From the NCBI GenBank assembly GCA_009784625.1, contig WRBI01000025.1:1-38681 (forward strand): 38,681 nt of DNA, written 5' to 3'. Made by a program: the position numbers and the translations under genes. The notes beneath the pieces were generated by a model, which worked only from the letters and a program-made list of their open reading frames with translations, had not been told where the DNA came from and searched no databases. The stretch comes from Oscillospiraceae bacterium (GTDB lineage: Bacteria; Bacillota; Clostridia; Oscillospirales; Ruminococcaceae). Shown here one piece after another: positions 32,079 through 38,681 of this stretch (positions are counted from its first letter, which is position 1; every line of letters starts with the position of its first letter).

Positions 32079-32501
32079 ATGGGGATGAGTGATTATCAGA
32101 CTCGGCTGCTCCTTGGCGCCCTTAATGTTGCGTTGAATACTTCGCCCGACTCGGGCGAAGTTCACAAACGGCTTGAATCAATAATTGGGAGCGCCACTCC
32201 TACGAAAAGCACGGGAGGCCATCACAACCTTTCCCATTGTGATGGTATGAGCGACTATCAATTCAAACGCTATGATGAAATGCGCGACAAGTGCGAGGGG
32301 CTAGAGAGGCAGTTGAACGTTTTGCGAGGTGGTGGTGCCGCCAGCTGCGACTGCACAAATGACTACCAAACCGAGATAGCGGTGCAACTGGCAAGAGAGT
32401 TGGAACAAAAGACACTGTTCCATGAATTACTGCTAAAAATTGAGCGCGGCGCGACTGTTGAAGAAATCAAAGCATACCTCGAAACCCGCCTTGAACAATG
32501 A
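32079..32501 (+). CDS. Hypothetical protein with DYQFK and helical modules
   Basis: 140 residues from ATG 32079 with AAAGGATG 9 bases upstream; an earlier in-frame ATG at 32037 lies inside a TAGAAT -10 box (32033-32038) and cannot be the start. The protein has three parts: MSDYQTRLLLGALNVALNTS, MSDYQFKRYDEMRDKCEGLE, and a C-terminal TEIAVQLAREL...ELLLKIERGATVEEIKAYLE. The second and third are shared with the next gene. Predicted mostly helical with coiled-coil character. Such DYQFK modules are common in mobile elements of Clostridia, with no known function. It shares the -10-near-ATG promoter style of 12318. Confidence 0.6.
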   Translation: MGMSDYQTRLLLGALNVALNTSPDSGEVHKRLESIIGSATPTKSTGGHHNLSHCDGMSDYQFKRYDEMRDKCEGLERQLNVLRGGGAASCDCTNDYQTEIAVQLARELEQKTLFHELLLKIERGATVEEIKAYLETRLEQ

Positions 32502-32515
32502 ACCAGAGGATGTGA

Positions 32516-33295
32516 ATGCGCGCAATGACTGAATACACCATACAATTGACTTGGGATGATGAAGCGTCCGCATGGCTTGCCATTAACGATGAAATACCGA
32601 TAGCTTTAGAAGATGGCTCACTGGACGCCCTAATGGTACATGTCAAATATGTTGCCCCCGAAATCCTTGTCGAAAACGGCAGATTTACTGATTCAAAGGA
32701 AATTCAGCTAAGATTCCGTGCCGAGCGCGTAGAAAGGCTTGATTGCAGTGGCTTCATGGAAAGAAACCACTTGCCGGAGGAAGTAGCGGAAATGGCAAGC
32801 GCGACCGAAATCGCTGTGCAACTGGCAAGGGAAACAGAAAGACTGCGCTATGAACTTTTGCTGAAAATAGAGCGCGGTGCAGCGATTGAAGAAATCAAAG
32901 CACATCTTGAAACCGGCCTTGAAAGTTGTGGCGGCATGACAGATTATCAATTCAAGCGTTACATGGAACTAAAGGATAAATGCGCCGCGCAGGAACAACA
33001 GTTGAATGCCTTGAAAAATGCTCCGCTCAACACAACACCGAACGGGTTAAGACTCCCGGCGCTTGACGCTTGTGTTACGATTGACAACGACATCGTTACC
33101 GTCAAAAGCAACGACGGCAAGAACATTCAACTCAGCCTAAGAGAATGGGAAGAGCTGCGCAAATCTTTGCGATTTGACGACTGTGTTGACTACGAGCGCG
33201 GAGAAACCCCCATGACCGTTTATCAACTGCAAATCTTTATCAATTTGACCCGAGAGATAAAGGGCTTAACAAAGCAAATTTCACAAAGCAGTTAA
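32516..33295 (+). CDS. DUF1902-type N-terminus fused to repeated helical modules
   Basis: 259 residues. AGAGGATG precedes ATG 32516; ATG 32525 is an alternative. Residues about 4-55 (EYTIQLTWDDEASAWLAIND, LDALMVHVKYVAPEIL) match DUF1902, a small beta/alpha domain related to antitoxin HicB-like folds. After it come TEIAVQLARETERLRYELLL, KIERGAAIEEIKAHLETGLE, MTDYQFKRYMELKDKCAAQE, then a beta-rich segment typical of DUF2442-like antitoxins (DNDIVTVKSNDGKNIQLSLR), and TVYQLQIFINLTREIKGL. It is probably a chimera built by module shuffling. It lies 14 bases after the previous gene. No toxin partner is seen. Confidence 0.6.
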   Translation: MRAMTEYTIQLTWDDEASAWLAINDEIPIALEDGSLDALMVHVKYVAPEILVENGRFTDSKEIQLRFRAERVERLDCSGFMERNHLPEEVAEMASATEIAVQLARETERLRYELLLKIERGAAIEEIKAHLETGLESCGGMTDYQFKRYMELKDKCAAQEQQLNALKNAPLNTTPNGLRLPALDACVTIDNDIVTVKSNDGKNIQLSLREWEELRKSLRFDDCVDYERGETPMTVYQLQIFINLTREIKGLTKQISQSS

Positions 33296-33322
33296 CGCGC
33301 CGACACTCACCGGCGCGTTTTT
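33294..33322 (+). terminator. Terminator between converging genes
   Basis: AACGCGCCG and CGGCGCGTT with an 8-base loop, then TTT. Confidence 0.85.
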
Positions 33323-33388
33323 CGCATCAGTTCATACAACCTCGTACTCCCTCAGAATGCCATTGATGCGATGGATTTCACCCAAAAG

Positions 33389-34987
33389 TCACCCCGATTT
33401 GCTACCCTCACTATTAGCAACCCAAAATTGCTCACAGGATATATGCAGCTCAATATCAAGCTCATAATCCCGTTTGACCCGTATGGCTTTGATAATGTGG
33501 GTCAGTATCATCTTCTTCGCCTCAATGCTGCTAATATCAAAGACATCGGCCCAGGACAGCAAAGATGAATACTCATGCCGAAGCTCACCCAGGCGTTTCT
33601 CGCTGCTTGCGAGTTCTGTTTCAAGGTGTGCAACCCTCTTCTTTGCCTGCTTGGTACGCTCAGTTGCCTCCGCGTGGAGCTTGTTAAGCAGGTCGGAGCT
33701 AAACTTGCTCGTTCCCCGCAGCGCCTTGATGACCTCTGCTTCATACTCGGCAAGCTCATCGCTGTTTTCCTTCAGCTCCCGATTGGCACGCACAAGGCTG
33801 GCCTTGCACTCTTCCAGGTGCTTTGTGTATCTCGCCTCGACAAGCTCATCCCCCGGGCAGTCCTTAATCTGCTCAAAGATGTGCCGCGCAATCTGCTCAA
33901 CCATGCCATCCAGCTTTTTTGACGTATACCCGGTCTGCCCGTCACAAAGATGCGGGTGCCGCGTCCTGTTGTAACAGACATAGCGAGTTTTAGGGGTAAC
34001 GGTTTCTTCCCCATCGCTTTTGCGGATGTACTTCTTACCGTTGGTGGTAAGCGTCAACCTGGCCCCGCAGTGCCCGCAGAAGATATTGCCGGACAGCAGT
34101 GTAAGCCCTCTTGTATTCAAAGGCACCGTGCGCTCTTTGTGGTTCGACGAGCGCTTAGATAGAAGCTCCTGCGCCGCACTGAATGTCTGCTCATCAATAA
34201 TCTGCAAATCGGAAAAGACTTCAGAAACCGTCTCCCCGCTTTTAAGTACACCGGTGTAGGCGTTGTTCTTGAGCATATGCTGGACGGTTGCGTTTGTCCA
34301 GTTGTTGCCTTTGCGGTTGCGTATGCCGTGTTCTTCAAGGTAACGGCAGATTCGCAAGGAGCCGTATCCGCGGTTCAGGTACAGCTCAAATATTTTGCGG
34401 ACCACCCCGGCCTCAATCTCGTCAACCATGATTTCATACAGCTCATGGTTTTTCTTGTTCATGCGGCCCTGCTTTTCCAGGCGGTATCCGTAAGGGGCAG
34501 AGCCTCCGCGGAAGCGGCCTTCCTGCACGATTTGGCCAAGCCGGGTCTTGGTACGGATGGAGGTCTTGATGCTCTCCCCCGACGCCTGCCAGTAGCGGAT
34601 ATAGTTCATCAGTTTGTCAACATGGTTGTCAAAGCGCTGCTGGCCCTCGTGGGCGCTCCAGACTTCGATGCCGTTTTTGACAAACCATTCCACCACAAAG
34701 GGCGTTTCGTCCTCACGGCGGCCGATGCGGTCGAACATAAAGACAAGCAGGATATCGAATTTGCCGATGGCGGCATCTTTTTGGATTTCCTGGATGGCGT
34801 CACGGTCTTTGGCGGATACTTTGAACCCGGAGACGCCTTTTTCGGAAAACTCCTGGACAATCTCCCACCCCTGGGCGTCCGCGAACTCCCGGCAATACTG
34901 CCGCTGCATGGGGATGTCGTCTTTTTCCACCTGCCCTGTTGTGGACACGCGGTATAGCGCGTAAACGCGCTTCTTTTCGTTGGTCAT
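33389..34987 (-). CDS. Large serine recombinase (integrase) of the mobile element
   Basis: 532 residues. Resolvase domain with nucleophile Ser15 (YALYRVSTTGQ), the arginine motif FMFDRIGRRED, then the recombinase domain (GSAPYGYRLEKQGR, RIFELYLNRGYGSLRICRYL-like text) and a zinc ribbon (CGHCGARL...YVCYNRTRHPHLC). A C-terminal coiled coil follows (LVEARYTKHLEECKASLVRA). These enzymes cut and rejoin DNA at att sites through a phosphoserine link. GAGAGGGTAGG precedes ATG 34987. It probably drives integration and excision of the element at 31.9-38.7 kb. It converges on the DUF1902-type gene. Confidence 0.93.
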   Translation of the reverse strand: MTNEKKRVYALYRVSTTGQVEKDDIPMQRQYCREFADAQGWEIVQEFSEKGVSGFKVSAKDRDAIQEIQKDAAIGKFDILLVFMFDRIGRREDETPFVVEWFVKNGIEVWSAHEGQQRFDNHVDKLMNYIRYWQASGESIKTSIRTKTRLGQIVQEGRFRGGSAPYGYRLEKQGRMNKKNHELYEIMVDEIEAGVVRKIFELYLNRGYGSLRICRYLEEHGIRNRKGNNWTNATVQHMLKNNAYTGVLKSGETVSEVFSDLQIIDEQTFSAAQELLSKRSSNHKERTVPLNTRGLTLLSGNIFCGHCGARLTLTTNGKKYIRKSDGEETVTPKTRYVCYNRTRHPHLCDGQTGYTSKKLDGMVEQIARHIFEQIKDCPGDELVEARYTKHLEECKASLVRANRELKENSDELAEYEAEVIKALRGTSKFSSDLLNKLHAEATERTKQAKKRVAHLETELASSEKRLGELRHEYSSLLSWADVFDISSIEAKKMILTHIIKAIRVKRDYELDIELHISCEQFWVANSEGSKSG

Positions 34988-35104
34988 AAATACCTACCCT
35001 CTCTTTTGTGGTTTTGCGCGAGATGATAGGTGTATTTTGTTTTTAACCGCATATGAAATTTTCAAGGTGCGCTTTTACATTCCTATTATCGCACAAAATC
35101 CCGG

Positions 35105-35127
35105 GCTAGTCCAGACACAGTTAGCCC
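35105..35127 (-). terminator. Possible terminator after the TnpW-like gene
   Basis: GGGCTA and TAGCCC around the TnpW-like stop, followed on the minus strand by GGGATTTTG. Weak. Confidence 0.35.
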
Positions 35128-35300
35128 CTTTTTTCATTTATGCCAGAATCTCCTACTGCGTTCAAGAGTACCTGCCGGATGTTGCCCAGTGTGTTTTCCG
35201 GGGAGCGTACCGCAAAGTGCAGCCTCACCGTATGGCCGTCTATCAATACCTTGGCGGATTGCCCGGGCACAGCTTTTACTGTTAGATTCGTTTTCTCCAT
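35121..35300 (-). CDS. TnpW-like small transposon protein
   Basis: 59 residues. ATG at 35300 overlaps the TAA of the previous gene (TAATG), a sign of coupling. The sequence MEKTNLTVKAVPGQSAKVLI, then DGHTVRLHFAVRSPENTLGN and IRQVLLNAV resembles small transposon-encoded TnpW-type proteins of clostridial conjugative elements. Function unknown. It lies between a conserved element protein and the serine recombinase, the usual place for it. Confidence 0.6.
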   Translation of the reverse strand: MEKTNLTVKAVPGQSAKVLIDGHTVRLHFAVRSPENTLGNIRQVLLNAVGDSGINEKRG

Positions 35301-35686
35301 TACGATTCGCCCGCCTTTGTATGCGTTAGAAACGCCTCCAGCTCCCTGCCAATTCGAACCAGCGCATCAAACAAATCCACCGCACTGCCATAAGGTGGCA
35401 ACTTTGCCGAACAGTAGGCATAAGGAATACCACCGCACTCATCAATCCCCACGGCCATAGGGATTTTAAAGCGCAGCATAGGCGTGTACCCGGAGGCGGC
35501 CAGTTGCATAGATTTGGTTTGATAGATCGGGTAACAATACCGCAGTGTGCAAGCATCCTTGGTAGCTGCCGCCGAGAGGACAACCGCGCCATCCAGAACA
35601 CGGTCATCAATCACAGCAACGAAATACTTTTGGGCATCAAGGCCATGCAATTTATCAGCCAGCGCTGTCGCGAGTAGATATTTCAT
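35300..35686 (-). CDS. Element-associated conserved hypothetical protein
   Basis: 128 residues. Recognisable conserved run: LRYCYPIYQTKSMQLAASGY, TPMLRFKIPMAVGIDECGG, PYAYCSAKL. I have a memory of this pattern in clostridial conjugative elements but no named function. The Cys and the Asp-Glu-Cys stretch could be ligands or catalytic. It overlaps the TnpW-like gene by one base. It lies 59 bases after the S1-like gene. Confidence 0.65.
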   Translation of the reverse strand: MKYLLATALADKLHGLDAQKYFVAVIDDRVLDGAVVLSAAATKDACTLRYCYPIYQTKSMQLAASGYTPMLRFKIPMAVGIDECGGIPYAYCSAKLPPYGSAVDLFDALVRIGRELEAFLTHTKAGES

Positions 35687-35745
35687 ACAAAATATCGGGC
35701 GAGGCGCCAGGCCCCGCCCTCTCCTTCCTCAAATGATGAAAGCCA

Positions 35746-36939
35746 TCACCACATACCAGGGGCGGCCTTCTTGATGATTTTGCGGATAGACCCCGTGGGC
35801 CGCCCATCATAGACACCGCGTACCACGAACTTCACATAGTCGTCGGCACGCAGCGTATCCATAACATTGTTGGAGTTGATGGGGCACCTCACGTCCAGCG
35901 GCACACCCGCTACACGCACAAAGTAGGCAGTGTCAGAAAACCCGGTGATGCGACCGGTATAGGTGTTCCCGGTCCTCAGTTCAATCTGCGGGGTATTCTC
36001 GACACCCCTGATGCTGACCGCCAGATGCACCACTTCGCCGGTGCCCGGATCGCGCTCCAGCTCCACTACCTCAACCGGCTTCTCTTCGCCGACATCCGCA
36101 AATTCACGAATGTCATTGACCCACAGGTTGGACGCGGCATTGCGGCGGATGTAGGTCTGATACCCGTACACCTCGACAAGCATCGAGGCGCGGTAGACCT
36201 GCAAAACCCTGGCAGTTGCAATCGTACCCAATTTAATGCGAAAGTCATCACCCTGCCGGGCATTGAGGATGGTGCGGCGGCGTAACAGCATAGCCTCCCG
36301 GCGGCTGGCCCCCGCAAGCCGGTTCCTGATGTCCACACCGCGCACCATGTAGTCGATTTTGGCGCCCAGCATAGAATCTATAATCCCTGCCGCCCGGCCC
36401 GGCTCAATTTCGGCGGGGTTCAAGTCCATGCCCATCTCAGCGAAAGGGATCAACACCTTGACGGTTCCCACATAAAAAATGACACGGGGCAAAGAATCTC
36501 CGTCCGTGTCGATGCCATCGATTGTGGCTGTCAAGATCCTGCGGGCATTGCGCGCACCGGTGAGCATACTGAGGTCATGTTGTGCGCCATCGCTTTGGTC
36601 GTAAATGACGCGCCCATAACCGTCCAGGCCACGCTCCCGGCGCTGCGGGGAGGCTACATCATCATCGGCCTCCGGAGGAAAGTCCGATTCATCCGGCTCT
36701 TGTCCCTCATCGCCGAAGCCTGTATGTTCGTCAGTTGGCCCTGCACTGTCACCGAGCTGCTCATCATCTGAAACAGCCTGCGGTGATTCCTCCTCCGATT
36801 TCCTGCGGCGGCGTTTCGGCTTTTCTTCTTCCTGGGTCTGCGTTTCATCCGGCATCCCGCCTTCCCCCGCTAATTCATCGCCCTGATCATGCTCTTGGTT
36901 GAAGATGCCGCTGGTTGGGCCATAGTCCATATCTTGCAT
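35746..36939 (-). CDS. S1-like beta-barrel protein of a conjugative element
   Basis: 397 residues. The first 110 are low complexity and highly charged (KPKRRRRKSEEES, acidic runs). Two beta-rich domains follow: ARRILTATIDGIDTDGDSLP with VIFYVGTVKVLIPFAEMGMD, and RIKLGTIATARVLQVYRASM; a third repeat ends the protein (TGRITGFSDTAYFVRVAGVP). The strand pattern G.V..V...G..V...G resembles S1 RNA-binding barrels, which is tentative. Such proteins are common in Tn1549-like elements. AGGAGG precedes ATG 36939. It follows the coupling-protein tail closely. Confidence 0.65.
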   Translation of the reverse strand: MQDMDYGPTSGIFNQEHDQGDELAGEGGMPDETQTQEEEKPKRRRRKSEEESPQAVSDDEQLGDSAGPTDEHTGFGDEGQEPDESDFPPEADDDVASPQRRERGLDGYGRVIYDQSDGAQHDLSMLTGARNARRILTATIDGIDTDGDSLPRVIFYVGTVKVLIPFAEMGMDLNPAEIEPGRAAGIIDSMLGAKIDYMVRGVDIRNRLAGASRREAMLLRRRTILNARQGDDFRIKLGTIATARVLQVYRASMLVEVYGYQTYIRRNAASNLWVNDIREFADVGEEKPVEVVELERDPGTGEVVHLAVSIRGVENTPQIELRTGNTYTGRITGFSDTAYFVRVAGVPLDVRCPINSNNVMDTLRADDYVKFVVRGVYDGRPTGSIRKIIKKAAPGMW

Positions 36940-36957
36940 AAGCGTACCTCCTGTTTG

Positions 36958-37107
36958 CTAAATTTTTGGCCGTTCGATTTGCTTGACTGTCGGGCCGGTG
37001 TAATTGGTATCTGGCTGTTTATTATAGGTCACATCGCGCACCACCTCCTTTCCAGGCGCCGCGGCGGTGGTGGACGGAACTTGAACAGTTGCCGAGGCGG
37101 CGGTTGG
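36958..37107 (-). other. In-frame continuation after the coupling-protein stop
   Basis: 49 codons in the same frame directly after TAG (PTAASATVQVPSTTAAAPGK, then VTYNKQPDTNYTGP) up to a second TAG. The Pro/Ala/Thr composition looks like a linker and the last part like protein. Either the stop arose by CAG to TAG, or this is a separate small ORF starting at tandem GTG codons with GGAAAGGAGG just upstream, near 37048. Confidence 0.45.
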
Positions 37108-38520
37108 CTACGCCGGATATTGCGGCACTTCTTTCAATCCCTTGATTGGCACAGGCCGAAACTTACCGCTCTCCGGGTTGCGGGTGTAGTCAAATTTCTC
37201 TATCTCCAATATCTGCTGTCCGCGCAGCATGAGCAGCATGTTTTTCGGTTCCATGCGCAGCACTTCGTCCAGTGTCAACAGTTTGCGCCGCCCCGTGCCC
37301 TCGCTGTGCCGGAAGCTCGGCTGGAGCATTGCCGGCAGAAAGATGTTGCGCTGCTTCATCACTGTGTCGGCGTAGATTGTGACCTCGCCGCTGCGCTCGC
37401 TAACGTACTTTGCGGAAACCGGGTCATTGCAGCCCATGATAAGTGTGGTATCCGCGCCGCTGAGAACTTCGCTCCACATGTTGTCGGGGTATCTGTTCTG
37501 CAACTGCCCAAGCGCCTGGAAGAAATACGAAATGTTGATGCCCCTGCTTCGCACGTTGCTCATCTTTATGTGAAAGTCCTTTATCGCGCCGACAACTGAA
37601 CACAGCTCATCCAAAATGAGATTTACCGGCACAGGCAAACGGCGGCCGGGGCAATCATTGTCCGCGAACTGCACCAGGCGCAAGAACAGCAGAGAGAAAA
37701 ACATCGCCGATACAAACCGCATGGTGCTGTCCTGATCGGACAGGACAAGGAAGTAAGCGGTCTTCTGTTTGCCGAGCGCGAGCATATCCATGTCGGGGAA
37801 ACTCATCAGATCGGCAATCTCGTCATTTTGCATGACCGCCAGCCGCGCACCAAGCCCGATGATGACATTGCCCTGCACGTTGGGCGAGGCCATGCGGAAC
37901 AGGTTGTAGCTTCTAAGCCCCCGCGAGCCGGGCGGCAGCTCGTCAAAGATGTCGTTTAACTCCTGAACGCTTTTGATATCCACAAGCGTCCGGTACGCGC
38001 CCGCTATGGTGGGGAACTCCCCAGTCTCGCGTTCCATCTGTAAGAAGGTAAGCGCCGAAAGCAGGCTGCCCTCAGCGGCGTCGAAGAAGTGGTCGCCTTT
38101 CGCCCCTCCGGTGTTGGATATGGCGGCTTCCACGATGTTGGATACAAAGATGGGTTCATCCCTGCTGCCCTCCAAGCCGTCAAAGCGGTCACTGTTCTTT
38201 GGGTCAACAAGGTTGAGGATTTTAACCGTGTAGCCCATGTCCTCCAGATAAGCCTTGGTGTCGGAGGCCAGCTCACCTTTTGGATCGGTACAGCAAATGC
38301 TTTCACCTTTAAGGGCGCAGGAGATAATTTTCCCGCGCGCAAATGCTCTGGACTTCATCGAGCCGGACGAGCCAAGGATGGCGGTGTGCTCGTTCATCAT
38401 GGAATCAGACTTACGGCTAATGACCATTCCGTCTTTTATGCCGTAGATAACTTCTTTCACATTGCCGGCCTCTGCTTCGGGCGTCAGGTCGAAACATTTG
38501 AGCAGGTCCGTGTCATTCAT
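37108..38520 (-). CDS. VirD4/TraG-type conjugative coupling protein, 5'-truncated
   Basis: 470 residues in the annotated frame. Walker A GSSGSMKS at 50-57 (HTAILGSSGSMKSRAFARGK), DPKGELASDTKAYLEDMGYT, Walker B NLILDELCSV near residue 303, and the C-terminal motor region (MRFVSAMFFSLLFLRL, YFFQALGQLQNRYPDNMWSE). It is an inner-membrane ATPase that brings relaxase-bound DNA to the conjugation channel. The usual N-terminal membrane helices are absent: readable coding text extends upstream to about 38565 (WYSEKGVYGTAGWM) but is closed by TGA near 38572. Disrupted or truncated gene. Confidence 0.85.
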   Translation of the reverse strand: MNDTDLLKCFDLTPEAEAGNVKEVIYGIKDGMVISRKSDSMMNEHTAILGSSGSMKSRAFARGKIISCALKGESICCTDPKGELASDTKAYLEDMGYTVKILNLVDPKNSDRFDGLEGSRDEPIFVSNIVEAAISNTGGAKGDHFFDAAEGSLLSALTFLQMERETGEFPTIAGAYRTLVDIKSVQELNDIFDELPPGSRGLRSYNLFRMASPNVQGNVIIGLGARLAVMQNDEIADLMSFPDMDMLALGKQKTAYFLVLSDQDSTMRFVSAMFFSLLFLRLVQFADNDCPGRRLPVPVNLILDELCSVVGAIKDFHIKMSNVRSRGINISYFFQALGQLQNRYPDNMWSEVLSGADTTLIMGCNDPVSAKYVSERSGEVTIYADTVMKQRNIFLPAMLQPSFRHSEGTGRRKLLTLDEVLRMEPKNMLLMLRGQQILEIEKFDYTRNPESGKFRPVPIKGLKEVPQYPA

Positions 38521-38570
38521 CCAGCCCGCCGTGCCGTAGACGCCTTTCTCCGAATACCATGTTAGTATTC

Positions 38571-38681
38571 ACACTATGTACAGGATCAAAAAGCGAGAAA
38601 AGTGAGAGTAAGAAGTGGTGTTGAAAAGCTGAGGGCAGAGGAGCAGGGAATAAAAAGCACGCAAAAACCTGGGGATGGAAC
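38571..38681. other. Right edge, no feature recognised
   Basis: 110 bases with no gene. They break the coupling-protein gene, so they may be part of an inserted element, but nothing diagnostic was seen. Confidence 0.3.

Noticed and set aside
33371-34957. Plus-strand frames opposite the serine recombinase
   Set aside because: They mirror the recombinase coding strand and show no motifs of their own.

Overview
The window looks like a Clostridia-type Bacillota chromosome, plausibly an Oscillospirales relative with a moderately GC-rich core. Supporting signs are AGGAGG-type ribosome binding sites, an AbrB-like regulator with a zinc-finger-like tail, DUF4364, DUF4405 and DUF1902 family proteins, and conjugative-element genes of the kind common in that group. 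TAA, TAG and TGA all serve as normal stops. No species is claimed.

Layout. (1) 1-10140 is an accessory toxin island. It opens with a frameshifted DUF2500-like membrane gene and a degraded plus-strand RHS (YD-repeat) fragment. The rest lies on the minus strand in one transcription direction. From a good candidate promoter at 10112-10140 come a broken WXG100-like small protein, an effector with a CHAP peptidoglycan hydrolase domain split by one in-frame stop, two paralogous lipoproteins, an RHS protein with a hydrophobic glycine-rich tip, a four-helix membrane protein (probable immunity), an orphan RHS core with a different tip, and a truncated membrane protein (probable second immunity). Spacings are short and several stops and starts overlap. 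I read this as a polymorphic-toxin locus partly decayed by nonsense mutation and rearrangement, in which the lipoproteins may protect the cell surface from the CHAP enzyme. (2) 10840-12275 holds a tRNA-Ser(CGA)-like gene with a damaged anticodon stem, a small DUF6774-like protein, a candidate structured RNA with a strong promoter and terminator, and an AbrB-like regulator. (3) 12300-31340 is mostly ordinary chromosome: a radical SAM/methyltransferase operon, a cluster of three FMN split-barrel paralogues with an MmcQ/YjbR protein, a WYL regulator with a cysteine hydrolase, a DUF4405 membrane protein with a ferredoxin-tailed aldo/keto reductase, DUF4364-mscS-rarA, ogt-hlyIII-polA, an isochorismatase-type hydrolase, an HtrA protease and FabV. 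A dispersed repeat of about 120 bp occurs twice here, and a tandem array of a 90-bp hairpin unit lies just upstream of fabV. (4) 31340-38681 contains a tRNA-Ala(GGC) gene preceded by scrambled repeats and partial tRNA copies. It is followed by two module-sharing hypothetical genes, a large serine recombinase, a TnpW-like small protein, an S1-like protein and a 5'-truncated VirD4-type coupling protein. This is the edge of an integrative conjugative or mobilizable element.

The most unusual part is the toxin island: the CHAP effector with tandem lipoproteins, chimeric gene starts made from RHS sequence, and large inverted RHS repeats that could invert the toxin-tip segment. Several genes in it carry single in-frame stops, which I take as pseudogene decay. 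All calls come from reading the sequence; no database search was run.
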